From Sellimonas caecigallum (GTDB lineage Bacteria > Bacillota > Clostridia > Lachnospirales > Lachnospiraceae): a stretch of 64,000 nucleotides of DNA. This document shows, one piece after another, positions 18,444-25,658 of this stretch (position 1 is the first letter of the stretch; each line of letters opens with the position of its first letter). A program made the position numbers and the translations under genes. A model generated the notes under the pieces. That model was not told the DNA's origin. It saw only the letters and a program-made list of their open reading frames with translations, and searched no databases. The stretch lies in contig NZ_VIRV01000007.1 in assembly GCF_019754295.1 (NCBI RefSeq), positions 60,509-124,508 of the forward strand. Direction: 5' to 3'.

Positions 18444-19094
18444 TTAGAGAATGAAAGCATACATTACGATAAAGTGGCACATACTTCCACCCATGACGAA
18501 AAGATGAAAGATTTCGTGGGAACCAAAATTTTTGTGTTTTTTATTGAAAAGCGGCAGTTTCAGAGCATAAATCACACCGCCCACAGTGTAAATGATACCG
18601 CCTGCCAGAAGCCATCCAAATGCTGCCGGAGACAGGGAATTGAGTATCTTTGTGAAAGCCAGCACACAAGTCCATCCCATGCCGATGTACAGGACAGAAG
18701 ACACCCATTTTGGACAGAATACCCAGAATGCTTTCAGGATGATGCCCACAATAGCGATTCCCCATACAAGAGAGAGAAGGATGATTCCGGTTGTACCCTT
18801 CAGAGTAATCAGACAGATCGGGGTATAACTTCCTGCGATGAGGACAAAGATCATCATATGGTCAATTTTTTTCAGAATCGTATTTGCCTTTTCAGACAGA
18901 TCAAACGTATGATATGTCGTACTAGCCGCATATAGAAGAATCAGGCTGGCTGCATAGATGGCCAGAGAAATCAGGTAAATGGAATCCGGTTCATGTGCGG
19001 CTTTTATCAAAAGCGGAACTGCGGCAAAGATTGCCATGAGCATTCCGATAAAGTGTGTAATAGCGCTGCCAGGGTCTTTGATGTGTTTTGTCAT
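18444..19094 (-). CDS. hemolysin III / PAQR family membrane protein
   Basis: 216 residues from ATG 19092-19094, preceded by AGGAGGT six bases away; the longer frame to 19112 would place the start inside the ribosome site. Seven predicted membrane segments and the family motifs DPGSAITHFIGM, TYHTFD and a C-terminal H-E-I-F-H-L-F-V with histidines that bind a metal in PAQR proteins. Despite the name, haemolysis is not the general role; members are thought to be metal-dependent membrane hydrolases. Monocistronic. Confidence 0.9.
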   Translation of the reverse strand: MTKHIKDPGSAITHFIGMLMAIFAAVPLLIKAAHEPDSIYLISLAIYAASLILLYAASTTYHTFDLSEKANTILKKIDHMMIFVLIAGSYTPICLITLKGTTGIILLSLVWGIAIVGIILKAFWVFCPKWVSSVLYIGMGWTCVLAFTKILNSLSPAAFGWLLAGGIIYTVGGVIYALKLPLFNKKHKNFGSHEIFHLFVMGGSMCHFIVMYAFIL

Positions 19095-19305
19095 AAGTTT
19101 ACCTCCTAACACTGATAAAATGACATGTGGTTTTTAATACTACATACAACATATGTTAATATTATACCCAGGATGACAAAAAAGCAATACTATTTTCCGA
19201 AAAACTTAACTGGACTGGTCTAAAATACAATAACTGGATATTTTGAAGGATCCACTTTAGTGATAAGATAGGAAAGCAAAGAGAAAAGAAAGAAGGATCA
19301 AAGTT

Positions 19306-19914
19306 ATGGAACGAAGAAACACAAATATTATGAAACTTGCAGAGACGGCTGTTTTTGCGGCTCTCTGTTATGTAACCTTCACATTTTTGCAGATCAAGAT
19401 CCCGATGCCGGGAGGAGATGCGACATCTCTGCACATAGGAAATGCTTTTTGTGTGCTGGCAGCATTGATTCTGGGAGGAGGATACGGCGGAATTGCCGGA
19501 GCTATCGGTATGACAATCGCAGATATCATGGATCCTGTCTATATTGTAAGCGCGCCGAAGACATTTGTTCTGAAACTATGTATTGGTCTGATTACAGGGT
19601 TAGTGGCACACCGTATTGCCCATATTAATGAAAGTTCAGACAGAAAGTATGTTCTTAAGTGGAGCATTTTGGCATCCGTTGCAGGACTTGGCTTTAATGT
19701 CATAGCAGACCCTTTGGTTGGATATTTCTACAAGCAGATCATTTTGGGACAGCCGCAGCAGATGGCAGAAGTCTTGGCAAAATGGAGTACAGCTACCACT
19801 TTTGTAAATGCGGTTATCTCGGTTGTTCTTGTTGGTTTTCTCTACAATGCAGTAAGGCCGATCCTTTTAAAGAGCGGAATCGTGACGGTGGATCAAAAGA
19901 GAAGGGCAGTATAG
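19306..19914 (+). CDS. ECF transporter S-component (first of a tandem pair)
   Basis: 202 residues, about six membrane helices, with the S-component hallmarks: an alanine-rich first helix (AETAVFAALCYVTF), PMPGGDATSLHIGN and GGGYGGIAGAIGMTIADIMDP. Belongs to the substrate-binding subunits of energy-coupling-factor vitamin importers (PF07155-like); the ATPase and T subunits would be supplied from elsewhere. Ligand not deducible: no riboswitch was recognised in the 200 bases upstream. AAGAAGGA is the ribosome site. Confidence 0.85.
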   Translation: MERRNTNIMKLAETAVFAALCYVTFTFLQIKIPMPGGDATSLHIGNAFCVLAALILGGGYGGIAGAIGMTIADIMDPVYIVSAPKTFVLKLCIGLITGLVAHRIAHINESSDRKYVLKWSILASVAGLGFNVIADPLVGYFYKQIILGQPQQMAEVLAKWSTATTFVNAVISVVLVGFLYNAVRPILLKSGIVTVDQKRRAV

Positions 19915-19917
19915 GAT

Positions 19918-20475
19918 ATGCGAGACAGAAAAGTCAAAAACGTTGTAAGTATGGCATTTTTTGCGGCAGTTACCTTTCTAGGGATACAGGTTTTTCGGAT
20001 TCCGGTACCAGCGGCTGTCGGCACGCCGTTCATTCATTTCGGACATGTGTTTGTTGTATTAGGCATGCTTCTTCAGGGCGGAAAGCGCGGTGTAGCATCA
20101 GGTACGGCAGGACTTGTAATATTTGATCTGCTGAATGGTTTTGTTCAGTCCATCCCTCAGGTTTTCTGTGAAACCATCATCAAATGCCTTCTTGTAGGGG
20201 CGTTGTTCTCAATTCTGAAGGAAAGGGCAAAGAATGACCGCAAGAAAGAATGGAAAGCAGCAGTGCTTTGTGCGGTTGTCTACGCGGTGCTGAATATTGT
20301 GATTGAATGGATAATGCAGACCATTTTGCTTTTGGTAAGCGGAAGCGGCTTTGCAGCTGCGGCTGCCGCTTCCACAGCTTCTATCCCGGCAACGGTGGTA
20401 AATGCAGTGTTCATGGCTATGATTGTAAGCATTCTTTATATGCCTGCAGCAAGAGCGTACAGAAAATTCATATAA
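19918..20475 (+). CDS. ECF transporter S-component (second of a tandem pair)
   Basis: 185 residues, similar in plan to the gene 3 bases upstream: AFFAAVTFLGIQVFRIPVP, PFIHFGHVFVVLGMLLQGGKRGVASGTAGL, then membrane helices including an alanine-rich one (residues 140-152). The pair probably arose by duplication and may bind related ligands. It shares a transcript with its neighbour and ends at a strong bidirectional terminator. Confidence 0.85.
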   Translation: MRDRKVKNVVSMAFFAAVTFLGIQVFRIPVPAAVGTPFIHFGHVFVVLGMLLQGGKRGVASGTAGLVIFDLLNGFVQSIPQVFCETIIKCLLVGALFSILKERAKNDRKKEWKAAVLCAVVYAVLNIVIEWIMQTILLLVSGSGFAAAAAASTASIPATVVNAVFMAMIVSILYMPAARAYRKFI

Positions 20476-20507
20476 AAACGGAAGGTAAAGGGTACCTTCC
20501 GTTTTTT
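20475..20507. terminator. bidirectional rho-independent terminator
   Basis: AAAACGGAAGGTA (20475-20487) and TACCTTCCGTTTT (20493-20505) pair perfectly around a 5-base loop, with U-runs available on both strands. It separates the S-component pair from the leftward rubrerythrin gene. Confidence 0.95.
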
Positions 20508-20521
20508 GGTGTATAGGAGTT

Positions 20522-21058
20522 TTAGTAATTTTCTGCTTTTCTTTCGAAGTAAGCCTTCGGATGTGCGCACACAGGGCATACTTCCGGAGCTTCTTCTCCT
20601 TCGTAGATGTATCCGCAGTTGTTGCATTTCCATCCAAGAGGAGCATCGCCTTTGAACGTATTTCCTGCTTCAAATGTAGCAAGCAGTTTATTGTAGCGTT
20701 TTTCATGGGCAGCTTCTACTTCGCCTACGAGCTCAAACTTTGCAGCAAGTTCATCAAAGCCTTCTGCACGAGCTTCTTCAGCCATTGTTTTGTACATATC
20801 TGTCCATTCGTAATTTTCGCCTGCAGCAGCATCTTTTAAGTTTTCAGCAACATCGCCAATTCCGTGGAATTCTTTGAACCACATTTTAGCATGTTCTTTT
20901 TCCTGATTGGCAGTCTCTTCAAAGATATTTGCAATCTGCACATATCCGGCTTTTCTTGCCTGGGAAGCGTAGAAAGTATATTTATTTCTCGCCTGGGATT
21001 CCCCTGAGAATGCTGTCATCAAGTTCTGTTCTGTTTTTGTTCCTGCATATTTAGACAT
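20522..21058 (-). CDS. rbr: rubrerythrin
   Basis: 178 residues: an N-terminal four-helix di-iron domain with two E-x-x-H type ligand sets ([29 protein letters not shown]) and a C-terminal rubredoxin domain with CNNC and CPVC. Reduces hydrogen peroxide in the cytoplasm of anaerobes. It sits 63 bases behind the reverse rubrerythrin on the same strand and is probably co-transcribed from the same promoter; AAGGAGG ribosome site. Confidence 0.96.
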   Translation of the reverse strand: MSKYAGTKTEQNLMTAFSGESQARNKYTFYASQARKAGYVQIANIFEETANQEKEHAKMWFKEFHGIGDVAENLKDAAAGENYEWTDMYKTMAEEARAEGFDELAAKFELVGEVEAAHEKRYNKLLATFEAGNTFKGDAPLGWKCNNCGYIYEGEEAPEVCPVCAHPKAYFERKAENY

Positions 21059-21121
21059 ACGATTTTCCTCCTTGTAGTGTAAATGCCGACAACCAATTCA
21101 ATCCTGTTAATGATTCAAGTA

Positions 21122-21664
21122 TTAAGCGAAGTATCTCTTAAGAAGTCCTTCGAATGCTTTTCCGTGACGAGCTTCATCTCTTGCCATTTCGTGAACTGTG
21201 TCATGGATTGCATCCAGGTTAGCAGCTTTCGCACGTTTTGCAAGGTCGAATTTACCAGCTGTTGCACCGTTCTCAGCTTCTACTCTCATTTCGAGGTTTT
21301 TCTTTGTGCTGTCTGTTACAACTTCGCCTAATAATTCAGCGAATTTTGCAGCGTGTTCTGCTTCTTCCCATGCAGCTTTTTCCCAGTATAATCCGATTTC
21401 CGGATATCCTTCTCTGTGAGCAACTCTTGCCATAGCAAGGTACATACCTACTTCAGAACATTCTCCTTCGAAGTTTGCTCTTAAATCTGCGATGATATCT
21501 TCGCTGACACCCTGAGCAACACCTACAACATGTTCAGCAGCCCATGTTCTTTCACCAGCCATTTCCTGGAATTTATCTGCCGGAACATGGCACTGAGGAC
21601 ATTCTGCCGGAGGATTTTCTCCTTCATAAACATAACCACAAACTGTACATACCCATTTTTTCAT
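21122..21664 (-). CDS. reverse rubrerythrin (N-terminal rubredoxin, NADH-peroxidase type)
   Basis: 180 residues with the domain order reversed: a rubredoxin at the N-terminus (CTVC at 6-9, CPQC at 22-25), then the di-iron helical domain ([32 protein letters not shown]). In Clostridium this type is a strong peroxide and oxygen reductase under PerR control. Its promoter (21703-21731) carries a palindrome in the spacer and the PerR gene is directly upstream. Confidence 0.95.
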   Translation of the reverse strand: MKKWVCTVCGYVYEGENPPAECPQCHVPADKFQEMAGERTWAAEHVVGVAQGVSEDIIADLRANFEGECSEVGMYLAMARVAHREGYPEIGLYWEKAAWEEAEHAAKFAELLGEVVTDSTKKNLEMRVEAENGATAGKFDLAKRAKAANLDAIHDTVHEMARDEARHGKAFEGLLKRYFA

Positions 21665-21702
21665 AGTAATTGTCTCCTTTTCTTTTTTATTTTCCCTAGT
21701 TA

Positions 21703-21731
21703 ATAATATTAGTAATTGTTACTGATATCAA
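21703..21731 (-). promoter_or_regulatory. reverse rubrerythrin promoter with PerR-like palindrome
   Basis: Minus strand TTGATA (21731-21726), 17-base spacer, TATTAT (21708-21703). The spacer holds AGTAA-CAA-TTACT (21723-21711), an inverted repeat similar in size to a PerR box. Repressor binding here would block the polymerase. Confidence 0.55.
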
Positions 21732-21776
21732 TATAGCATCTTTTTCCGTAACTGTCAATCCATATTTAAAAAATTT

Positions 21777-22184
21777 TTAAACAGCTGTTGCTTTTGTATC
21801 GTGATGTAAGCAGGAAACACATTTTCCATAAAATGTGACTGTGTGTGAGTCAATCTCTCCTTCGAAATTTTGCCCAGCCACTTCATTAATCTGAGAGAGG
21901 GGCGCCATATCCAGATCCATCATGCATCCGCATTCGTTGCAAAAGAAATGATAGTGAGGGGTGGTGCGCCCATCGAAACGATCCGCTCCATCCGGGGTTG
22001 TGATCTTGATGATTTCCCCCATATCTGCCAGCAGATTTAAGTTTCGGTAGACGGTTCCGAGACTGATATTCGGAAATGTCTCTTTTACATGGAGATAGAC
22101 CATGTCCGCGGTAGGATGGGAAGAAGTATGCATAAGAAAATTTTTGATGGATTCCCTTTGGCGGCTGTATTTCAAAGCTGTCAT
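21777..22184 (-). CDS. perR: Fur-family peroxide-responsive regulator
   Basis: 135 residues with an N-terminal winged helix (HPTADMVYLHVKE, SLGTVYRNLNLL), a DRFDG.. PHYHFFC regulatory-metal segment and two C-x-x-C structural zinc motifs (CNEC, CVSC). Upstream of peroxide-reductase genes, this points to PerR rather than Fur or Zur: it would repress them until peroxide oxidises its metal-binding histidines. Own promoter at 22227-22255. Confidence 0.9.
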   Translation of the reverse strand: MTALKYSRQRESIKNFLMHTSSHPTADMVYLHVKETFPNISLGTVYRNLNLLADMGEIIKITTPDGADRFDGRTTPHYHFFCNECGCMMDLDMAPLSQINEVAGQNFEGEIDSHTVTFYGKCVSCLHHDTKATAV

Positions 22185-22226
22185 AAAAGTCCTCCTTTCA
22201 ATAATAATAATAATTACTATATTTAG

Positions 22227-22255
22227 AATATAGCTTATAAAGAAAAAAATGTCAA
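22227..22255 (-). promoter_or_regulatory. perR promoter with overlapping palindrome
   Basis: Minus strand TTGACA (22255-22250), 17-base spacer, TATATT (22232-22227). The palindrome CTATATT-TAG-AATATAG (22218-22234) covers the -10 element, compatible with autorepression. Confidence 0.65.
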
Positions 22256-22286
22256 GACGTTGCGAAAAAAAGAGTTCATTTAGGGG

Positions 22287-22314
22287 TTGACAAAGAATTG
22301 AAATATGTTAGAAT
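22287..22314 (+). promoter_or_regulatory. promoter of the NlpC/P60 gene
   Basis: TTGACA (22287-22292), 16-base spacer, TAGAAT (22309-22314). The expected transcript start is close to 22321, followed by a 75-base leader. Confidence 0.75.
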
Positions 22315-22329
22315 ACAAAACGTAATATT

Positions 22330-22346
22330 TGTAACAAATATGTAAC
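22330..22346 (+). promoter_or_regulatory. WalR-like binding site
   Basis: TGTAAC-AAATA-TGTAAC is an exact match to the WalR (YycF) box of B. subtilis, TGTWAH-N5-TGTWAH. It lies just downstream of the promoter of a cell-wall hydrolase, the class of gene WalRK controls. The same bases also form the palindrome ATATTTG-TAA-CAAATAT (22325-22341). Confidence 0.6.
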
Positions 22347-22395
22347 AAATACAGAAGAGAATACATAACACAAAAATTAAGGAGGAAAAACGTTT

Positions 22396-23322
22396 ATGCA
22401 TTCTTTTATGAAAAAAGGACTGTTTATTGTGGCGGCGGCAGGAATGATAGGATCTTTTCAGATGGAAACATCTGCGGCTGATACAGCAAATGCAGGAACC
22501 TTGTCCATCAGTATGGAGGCTGTATTAAAAGAGACAAAAGATGAGTATATTAATAAAGAAGATACGCAGACGGTTATAATGCAGGAAGATACAGAAGAAA
22601 GTGTTGTGGTGCCGGAGCAGAAGGGGAAGTATTTGAATATGGCATTTGCCAATATATCTTCAGGTTATATTGAAGTTAAAAGCTCACCTTCACAGGACAG
22701 TGACTGGGTGGGGAAATTATACTCCGGTTCCGCAATGACTGTTCTTGGTCCTGTGGGAGAGTGGACGGCGATACAATCAGGCAATGTGAAAGGCTTCGTG
22801 GAGACAAGTTCTATTATGGTAGGAGAAGAAGCGCAGCAGGAAGCCAGAGAGCGGGAAGCGCAGGCATTTGCAGAGAATAAAGAAGTCACTTTTTCTTATG
22901 GGGAGACAAAGGAAGAAGAACAGGCGCGTCTTCAAAGAGAAGCGGAAGAAAAGAGAAGAAAGGAAGAAGAGCAGAGAAGAAAGAGCGGACAGGCTGTCGT
23001 GGATTTTGCAAAACAATTCATCGGAAATCCATATGTATGGGGTGGTACGAGCCTGACAAATGGGGCAGATTGTTCTGGATTTGTCCAGTCAGTATACGCA
23101 CACTTTGGTTTCTCACTTCCGAGAACATCCACTGCGCAGAGAGGCGTCGGAAGAGCTGTATCTTACGCAGAGGCGCAGCCGGGAGATATCATCTGTTATA
23201 ACGGTCATGTGGGAATCTACGCAGGGAATGGACAGATTGTAAATGCGCAGGACCCGGCACATGGGATCGGACTTTCACCGGCTACGTACACAAGTATCGT
23301 GACAGTACGAAGAATGTTCTAA
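22396..23322 (+). CDS. secreted NlpC/P60 endopeptidase with SH3 domain
   Basis: 308 residues: signal peptide (to about residue 28), bacterial SH3 domain (about 92-140, SSGYIEVKSSPSQDSDWVG), a charged Glu/Arg coiled linker (about 145-200), and an NlpC/P60 domain with catalytic C226 (ADCSGF) and H271 (GHVGIYAG). It would cut stem peptides of peptidoglycan outside the cell. Promoter, WalR-like box and GGAGG ribosome site are all upstream; a long hairpin terminator follows. Gene is monocistronic. Confidence 0.92.
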   Translation: MHSFMKKGLFIVAAAGMIGSFQMETSAADTANAGTLSISMEAVLKETKDEYINKEDTQTVIMQEDTEESVVVPEQKGKYLNMAFANISSGYIEVKSSPSQDSDWVGKLYSGSAMTVLGPVGEWTAIQSGNVKGFVETSSIMVGEEAQQEAREREAQAFAENKEVTFSYGETKEEEQARLQREAEEKRRKEEEQRRKSGQAVVDFAKQFIGNPYVWGGTSLTNGADCSGFVQSVYAHFGFSLPRTSTAQRGVGRAVSYAEAQPGDIICYNGHVGIYAGNGQIVNAQDPAHGIGLSPATYTSIVTVRRMF

Positions 23323-23460
23323 ACAGACATTTTTGATGCAAAAGAAAAAAATAGCAAAATGCACAATTTTGTAAAATAATGTAGAAAAAAGAAAAATGGG
23401 ATAAAAATGGTTTTCCACACGAAAAAGCGAGAAAGATATGAAAACTACAGTGTTTTTCAA

Positions 23461-23514
23461 AAGTTATCCCCATTATCCACATAAAATCTTGTGGATTGTG
23501 GGGATAACTTTTTG
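23461..23514 (+). terminator. long hairpin terminator containing DnaA-box sequence
   Basis: AGTTATCCCC (23462-23471) plus ATCCACA (23475-23481) pair with TGTGGAT (23490-23496) plus GGGGATAACT (23500-23509), then a U-run. The 5' arm contains a perfect TTATCCACA. It lies 140 bases after the hydrolase stop; 23323-23460 holds nothing else apart from a TTTTCCACA at 23411. Confidence 0.75.
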
Positions 23515-23666
23515 TATTTAAAAGAACGCACGTTTTGTTAACATATAATAAAAATCAAGATTTGTCGAAAAAACGGGAAAAAAGCATTGACTTTTTCGTA
23601 ATCAAAATACAGAAAAAAACTTATAAAAAATTTAGAAAATTCTGATAATTATAAACTGTTTTAGGG

Positions 23667-23695
23667 TTGCGATTTAGAAAAAATGGTATTATAAT
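23667..23695 (+). promoter_or_regulatory. promoter of the DUF1858 gene
   Basis: TTGCGA (23667-23672), 17-base spacer, TATAAT (23690-23695). It is followed by AAAGGAGGA and ATG 23734. Confidence 0.75.
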
Positions 23696-23733
23696 TATGA
23701 GTACGTAATTCATAGCAAAGGAGGACAAGTATC

Positions 23734-23946
23734 ATGTATCAGGTGGAAAAAACTACAACGATCGGCGAAGTCGTAAATACACATCCGGAAGTAGCTCCGA
23801 TCCTTATGGAAATCGGTATGCACTGCCTTGGATGCCCTGCATCTCAGATGGAATCTCTGGAAGAGGCGGCGATGGTGCATGGAATCGATGCAGATTTGTT
23901 AGTAGAAAAGATTAATGCATTTTTAAAAGCGAATGCAAATGCATAA
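23734..23946 (+). CDS. DUF1858 (ScdA-N-like) small redox protein
   Basis: 70 residues. The fold is recognised from [29 protein letters not shown], with the characteristic C-L-G-C pair at the end of the second helix. Members occur alone or fused to hybrid-cluster or iron-sulphur repair proteins; a role in handling iron-sulphur or nitrosative stress is suspected but not shown. It has its own promoter and terminator, so it is expressed alone. Confidence 0.85.
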   Translation: MYQVEKTTTIGEVVNTHPEVAPILMEIGMHCLGCPASQMESLEEAAMVHGIDADLLVEKINAFLKANANA

Positions 23947-23963
23947 GAGATAGAAAAGAAAGA

Positions 23964-24009
23964 ATACCGCGGACATCAGGATATGCTCCTGTGCCAGCGG
24001 TATTTTTTT
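23964..24009 (+). terminator. rho-independent terminator
   Basis: ATACCGC (23964-23970) pairs with GCGGTAT (23997-24003), with an inner CAGGA..TCCTG stem and seven U. It ends the DUF1858 transcript and lies 3' of the leftward mecA. Confidence 0.9.
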
Positions 24010-24047
24010 ACGCTGTCTGTCGGCTGAGAAAAGATGTACAGCCGATC

Positions 24048-24776
24048 CTACAAAGATGAAAGTTGCTGGATGGCAGTTCCGGACAGGATCGTTTCACAGT
24101 GCTCCTCGAGAAATGCGAGGGACGCTGGCGTGCTTTTTTCCAGAGCGCCGTATTCCGTAAGCATGTTGCAGATTTTGTTGAAATCACTTTTGGTAAGTTC
24201 GGACTGAGCAATGGCAAGGATATAAAAATCCTCTGCCGGGTCTTTGTATAAAGTATTGATACCATTGTACATTGGTGCAAGAAGGCGGGATGCCTCGATG
24301 ACCCGTTCAAAGGTACCGAATGAGAAGAGACGGACGGCCTGTCTTGCGGATGATGTTCCCGCAGGCTTTTGCTTGGCCGGCATGTCGGCAACTGCCTCTT
24401 TTACTTTGTTGAGGAGCTGAAGAAACTCGTCGGCTCCCTCCAGTTTATCCGGAACCGCTTTGCGAGGCTCTTCGGTCTCAGCAAGCGGAGAAGGTGCAAA
24501 TTTGGAAAATCTGGTATCCAGTTCTTCCGGATCTTCGACTTTTGTAATGACAAGCACGATAGAATCCGAAGAAGAAGGGATCGCCTCAATCATAAGAGGG
24601 ATATCGTCTGCCTCAAAACCGAATTCAAAGGCTGCCTGCTGCATCATGTCGTGGAAAAGTGATTTCGCTTTTTCCGTGCCGTAGGCAAGTTCGCTGATTT
24701 TCAGCTGGCGGTCTTCCAGGTCAGCACGGGTAAGTGTACAGCGTATTTGATTGTCATTGATTTTTTCAATTTTCAT
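24048..24776 (-). CDS. mecA: MecA-type adaptor protein for ClpC
   Basis: 242 residues. N-terminal MKIEKINDNQIRCTLTRADLEDR is the target-recognition domain; an acidic, proline-containing linker (about 90-130) leads to the C-terminal ClpC-binding domain with FGTFERVIEASRLL and LYKDPAEDFYILAI. MecA feeds specific proteins to the ClpCP protease; in B. subtilis these include ComK. Monocistronic on the minus strand; promoter not obvious. Confidence 0.93.
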   Translation of the reverse strand: MKIEKINDNQIRCTLTRADLEDRQLKISELAYGTEKAKSLFHDMMQQAAFEFGFEADDIPLMIEAIPSSSDSIVLVITKVEDPEELDTRFSKFAPSPLAETEEPRKAVPDKLEGADEFLQLLNKVKEAVADMPAKQKPAGTSSARQAVRLFSFGTFERVIEASRLLAPMYNGINTLYKDPAEDFYILAIAQSELTKSDFNKICNMLTEYGALEKSTPASLAFLEEHCETILSGTAIQQLSSL

Positions 24777-24868
24777 GTCATCACTTCCTCTTCGTAAATA
24801 TTCTTATACTTACTCAATAGTAGTATAATCAAAAAAAGAAATTATGTAAATAAATTTTCAAAAAATAC

Positions 24869-24896
24869 TTGCTTTTGGAAAAAACAGGTGTATAAT
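24869..24896 (+). promoter_or_regulatory. promoter of a hairpin-rich, apparently non-coding transcript
   Basis: TTGCTT (24869-24874), 16-base spacer, TATAAT (24891-24896). No good start codon follows at a suitable distance; instead a series of hairpins begins at 24965. Confidence 0.55.
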
Positions 24897-24902
24897 GGCA
24901 CA

Positions 24903-25110
24903 CAAGAGGTAGCATTCCCCACGGTCATGTACACTGTAAAGGAGGGGATAGAAAAATACGAAAGAGGTATCAGATACCTTATTCTAACATTCATTTTTCC
25001 GGTATGGTGTTCCATTCGGAAAATCTTCGGATTGCCGTACACCAGGCAATATCTCATCGATCGATAGAATCAAAAGACACAATTCACATTCATTCTTGAT
25101 TCAAAAATTC
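24903..25110 (+). ncRNA. candidate structured RNA (four consecutive hairpins)
   Basis: Downstream of a good promoter lie four local hairpins: AGGTAT/ATACCT (24965-24979), TTTTCCG/CGGAAAA with inner ATGG/CCAT (24995-25023), TTGCC/GGCAA (25032-25049) and GAATCAA/TTGATTC (25067-25102). A perfect ribosome site AAAGGAGGGG (24938-24947) has no start codon at normal distance. Short ORFs here have no recognisable product. I cannot assign it to a known RNA family; it could also be a leader of the gene at 25169. Confidence 0.4.
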
Positions 25111-25168
25111 ATCAACAAAGCTTACAAAAGAGAAAACTGGGATAAGATTTTGAAAAAACAGGGATATA

Positions 25169-25552
25169 GTGTTACCTTTTTCAGCAAATGGATATCCTTA
25201 TAATATATCACGAACAGAAGCAAGTATGTACCTTCCTCTTCCGGATATCCTGCGCCGTGGCCGTACGTTTGCAAAGTCCCCCCAGGACATGGGAAAAAAT
25301 ATGAAAGAACAGATAAGACAGGAGATTATGGAAAGCGCGCAATGTCGGGATCTGTATACAGAACTGACAGAGTATGAGCGCAGAGGAATCCGTATCAAAA
25401 TGAACGGAGATCCGGCAAGCCCGCTCCAGATTGCATCGGCATATGCGGTGCGGGAAGAACCATCGTACATGAGAGATTATATTGCGGATGACGAAGGGAT
25501 GGTAAAGGAAGTTTGTTTCGTAGAACTCGAGGACGATGATGTCAGACGATAA
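25169..25552 (+). CDS. hypothetical protein, start uncertain
   Basis: Up to 127 residues from GTG 25169, or 108 from ATG 25226, or 86 from ATG 25292; none has a strong ribosome site. The C-terminal part (RQEIMESAQCRDLYTEL, ERRGIRIKMNGDPASPLQIA, then an acidic DDEGMVKEVCFVELEDDDVRR end) has normal coding composition and is likely real; the first 20 codons do not look coded, and a TATAAT at 25199-25204 may mark a promoter inside them. No family recognised. A GH18 gene follows 106 bases downstream. Confidence 0.5.
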   Translation: MLPFSANGYPYNISRTEASMYLPLPDILRRGRTFAKSPQDMGKNMKEQIRQEIMESAQCRDLYTELTEYERRGIRIKMNGDPASPLQIASAYAVREEPSYMRDYIADDEGMVKEVCFVELEDDDVRR

Positions 25553-25607
25553 TCCCCCTCAATGGCGATCAAAGAAAAGAGAGGAGATCCCGAACGCTAA
25601 AAAGTTA

Positions 25608-25636
25608 ATGACGTGCAGAAAAATTATTGATATAAT
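25608..25636 (+). promoter_or_regulatory. putative promoter of the GH18 gene
   Basis: ATGACG (25608-25613), 17-base spacer, TATAAT (25631-25636), 22 bases before ATG 25659 with its AGGAGG site. The -35 is weak, so an activator may be needed or transcription may come from upstream. Confidence 0.45.
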
Positions 25637-25658
25637 GGGCGTATACAGGAGGTATGAC

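Noticed and set aside
24927..25067. 46-codon ORF MYTVKEGIEKY... upstream of the hypothetical gene
   Set aside because: No ribosome site at the ATG; the frame is interrupted soon after, and the region is better explained by RNA hairpins.
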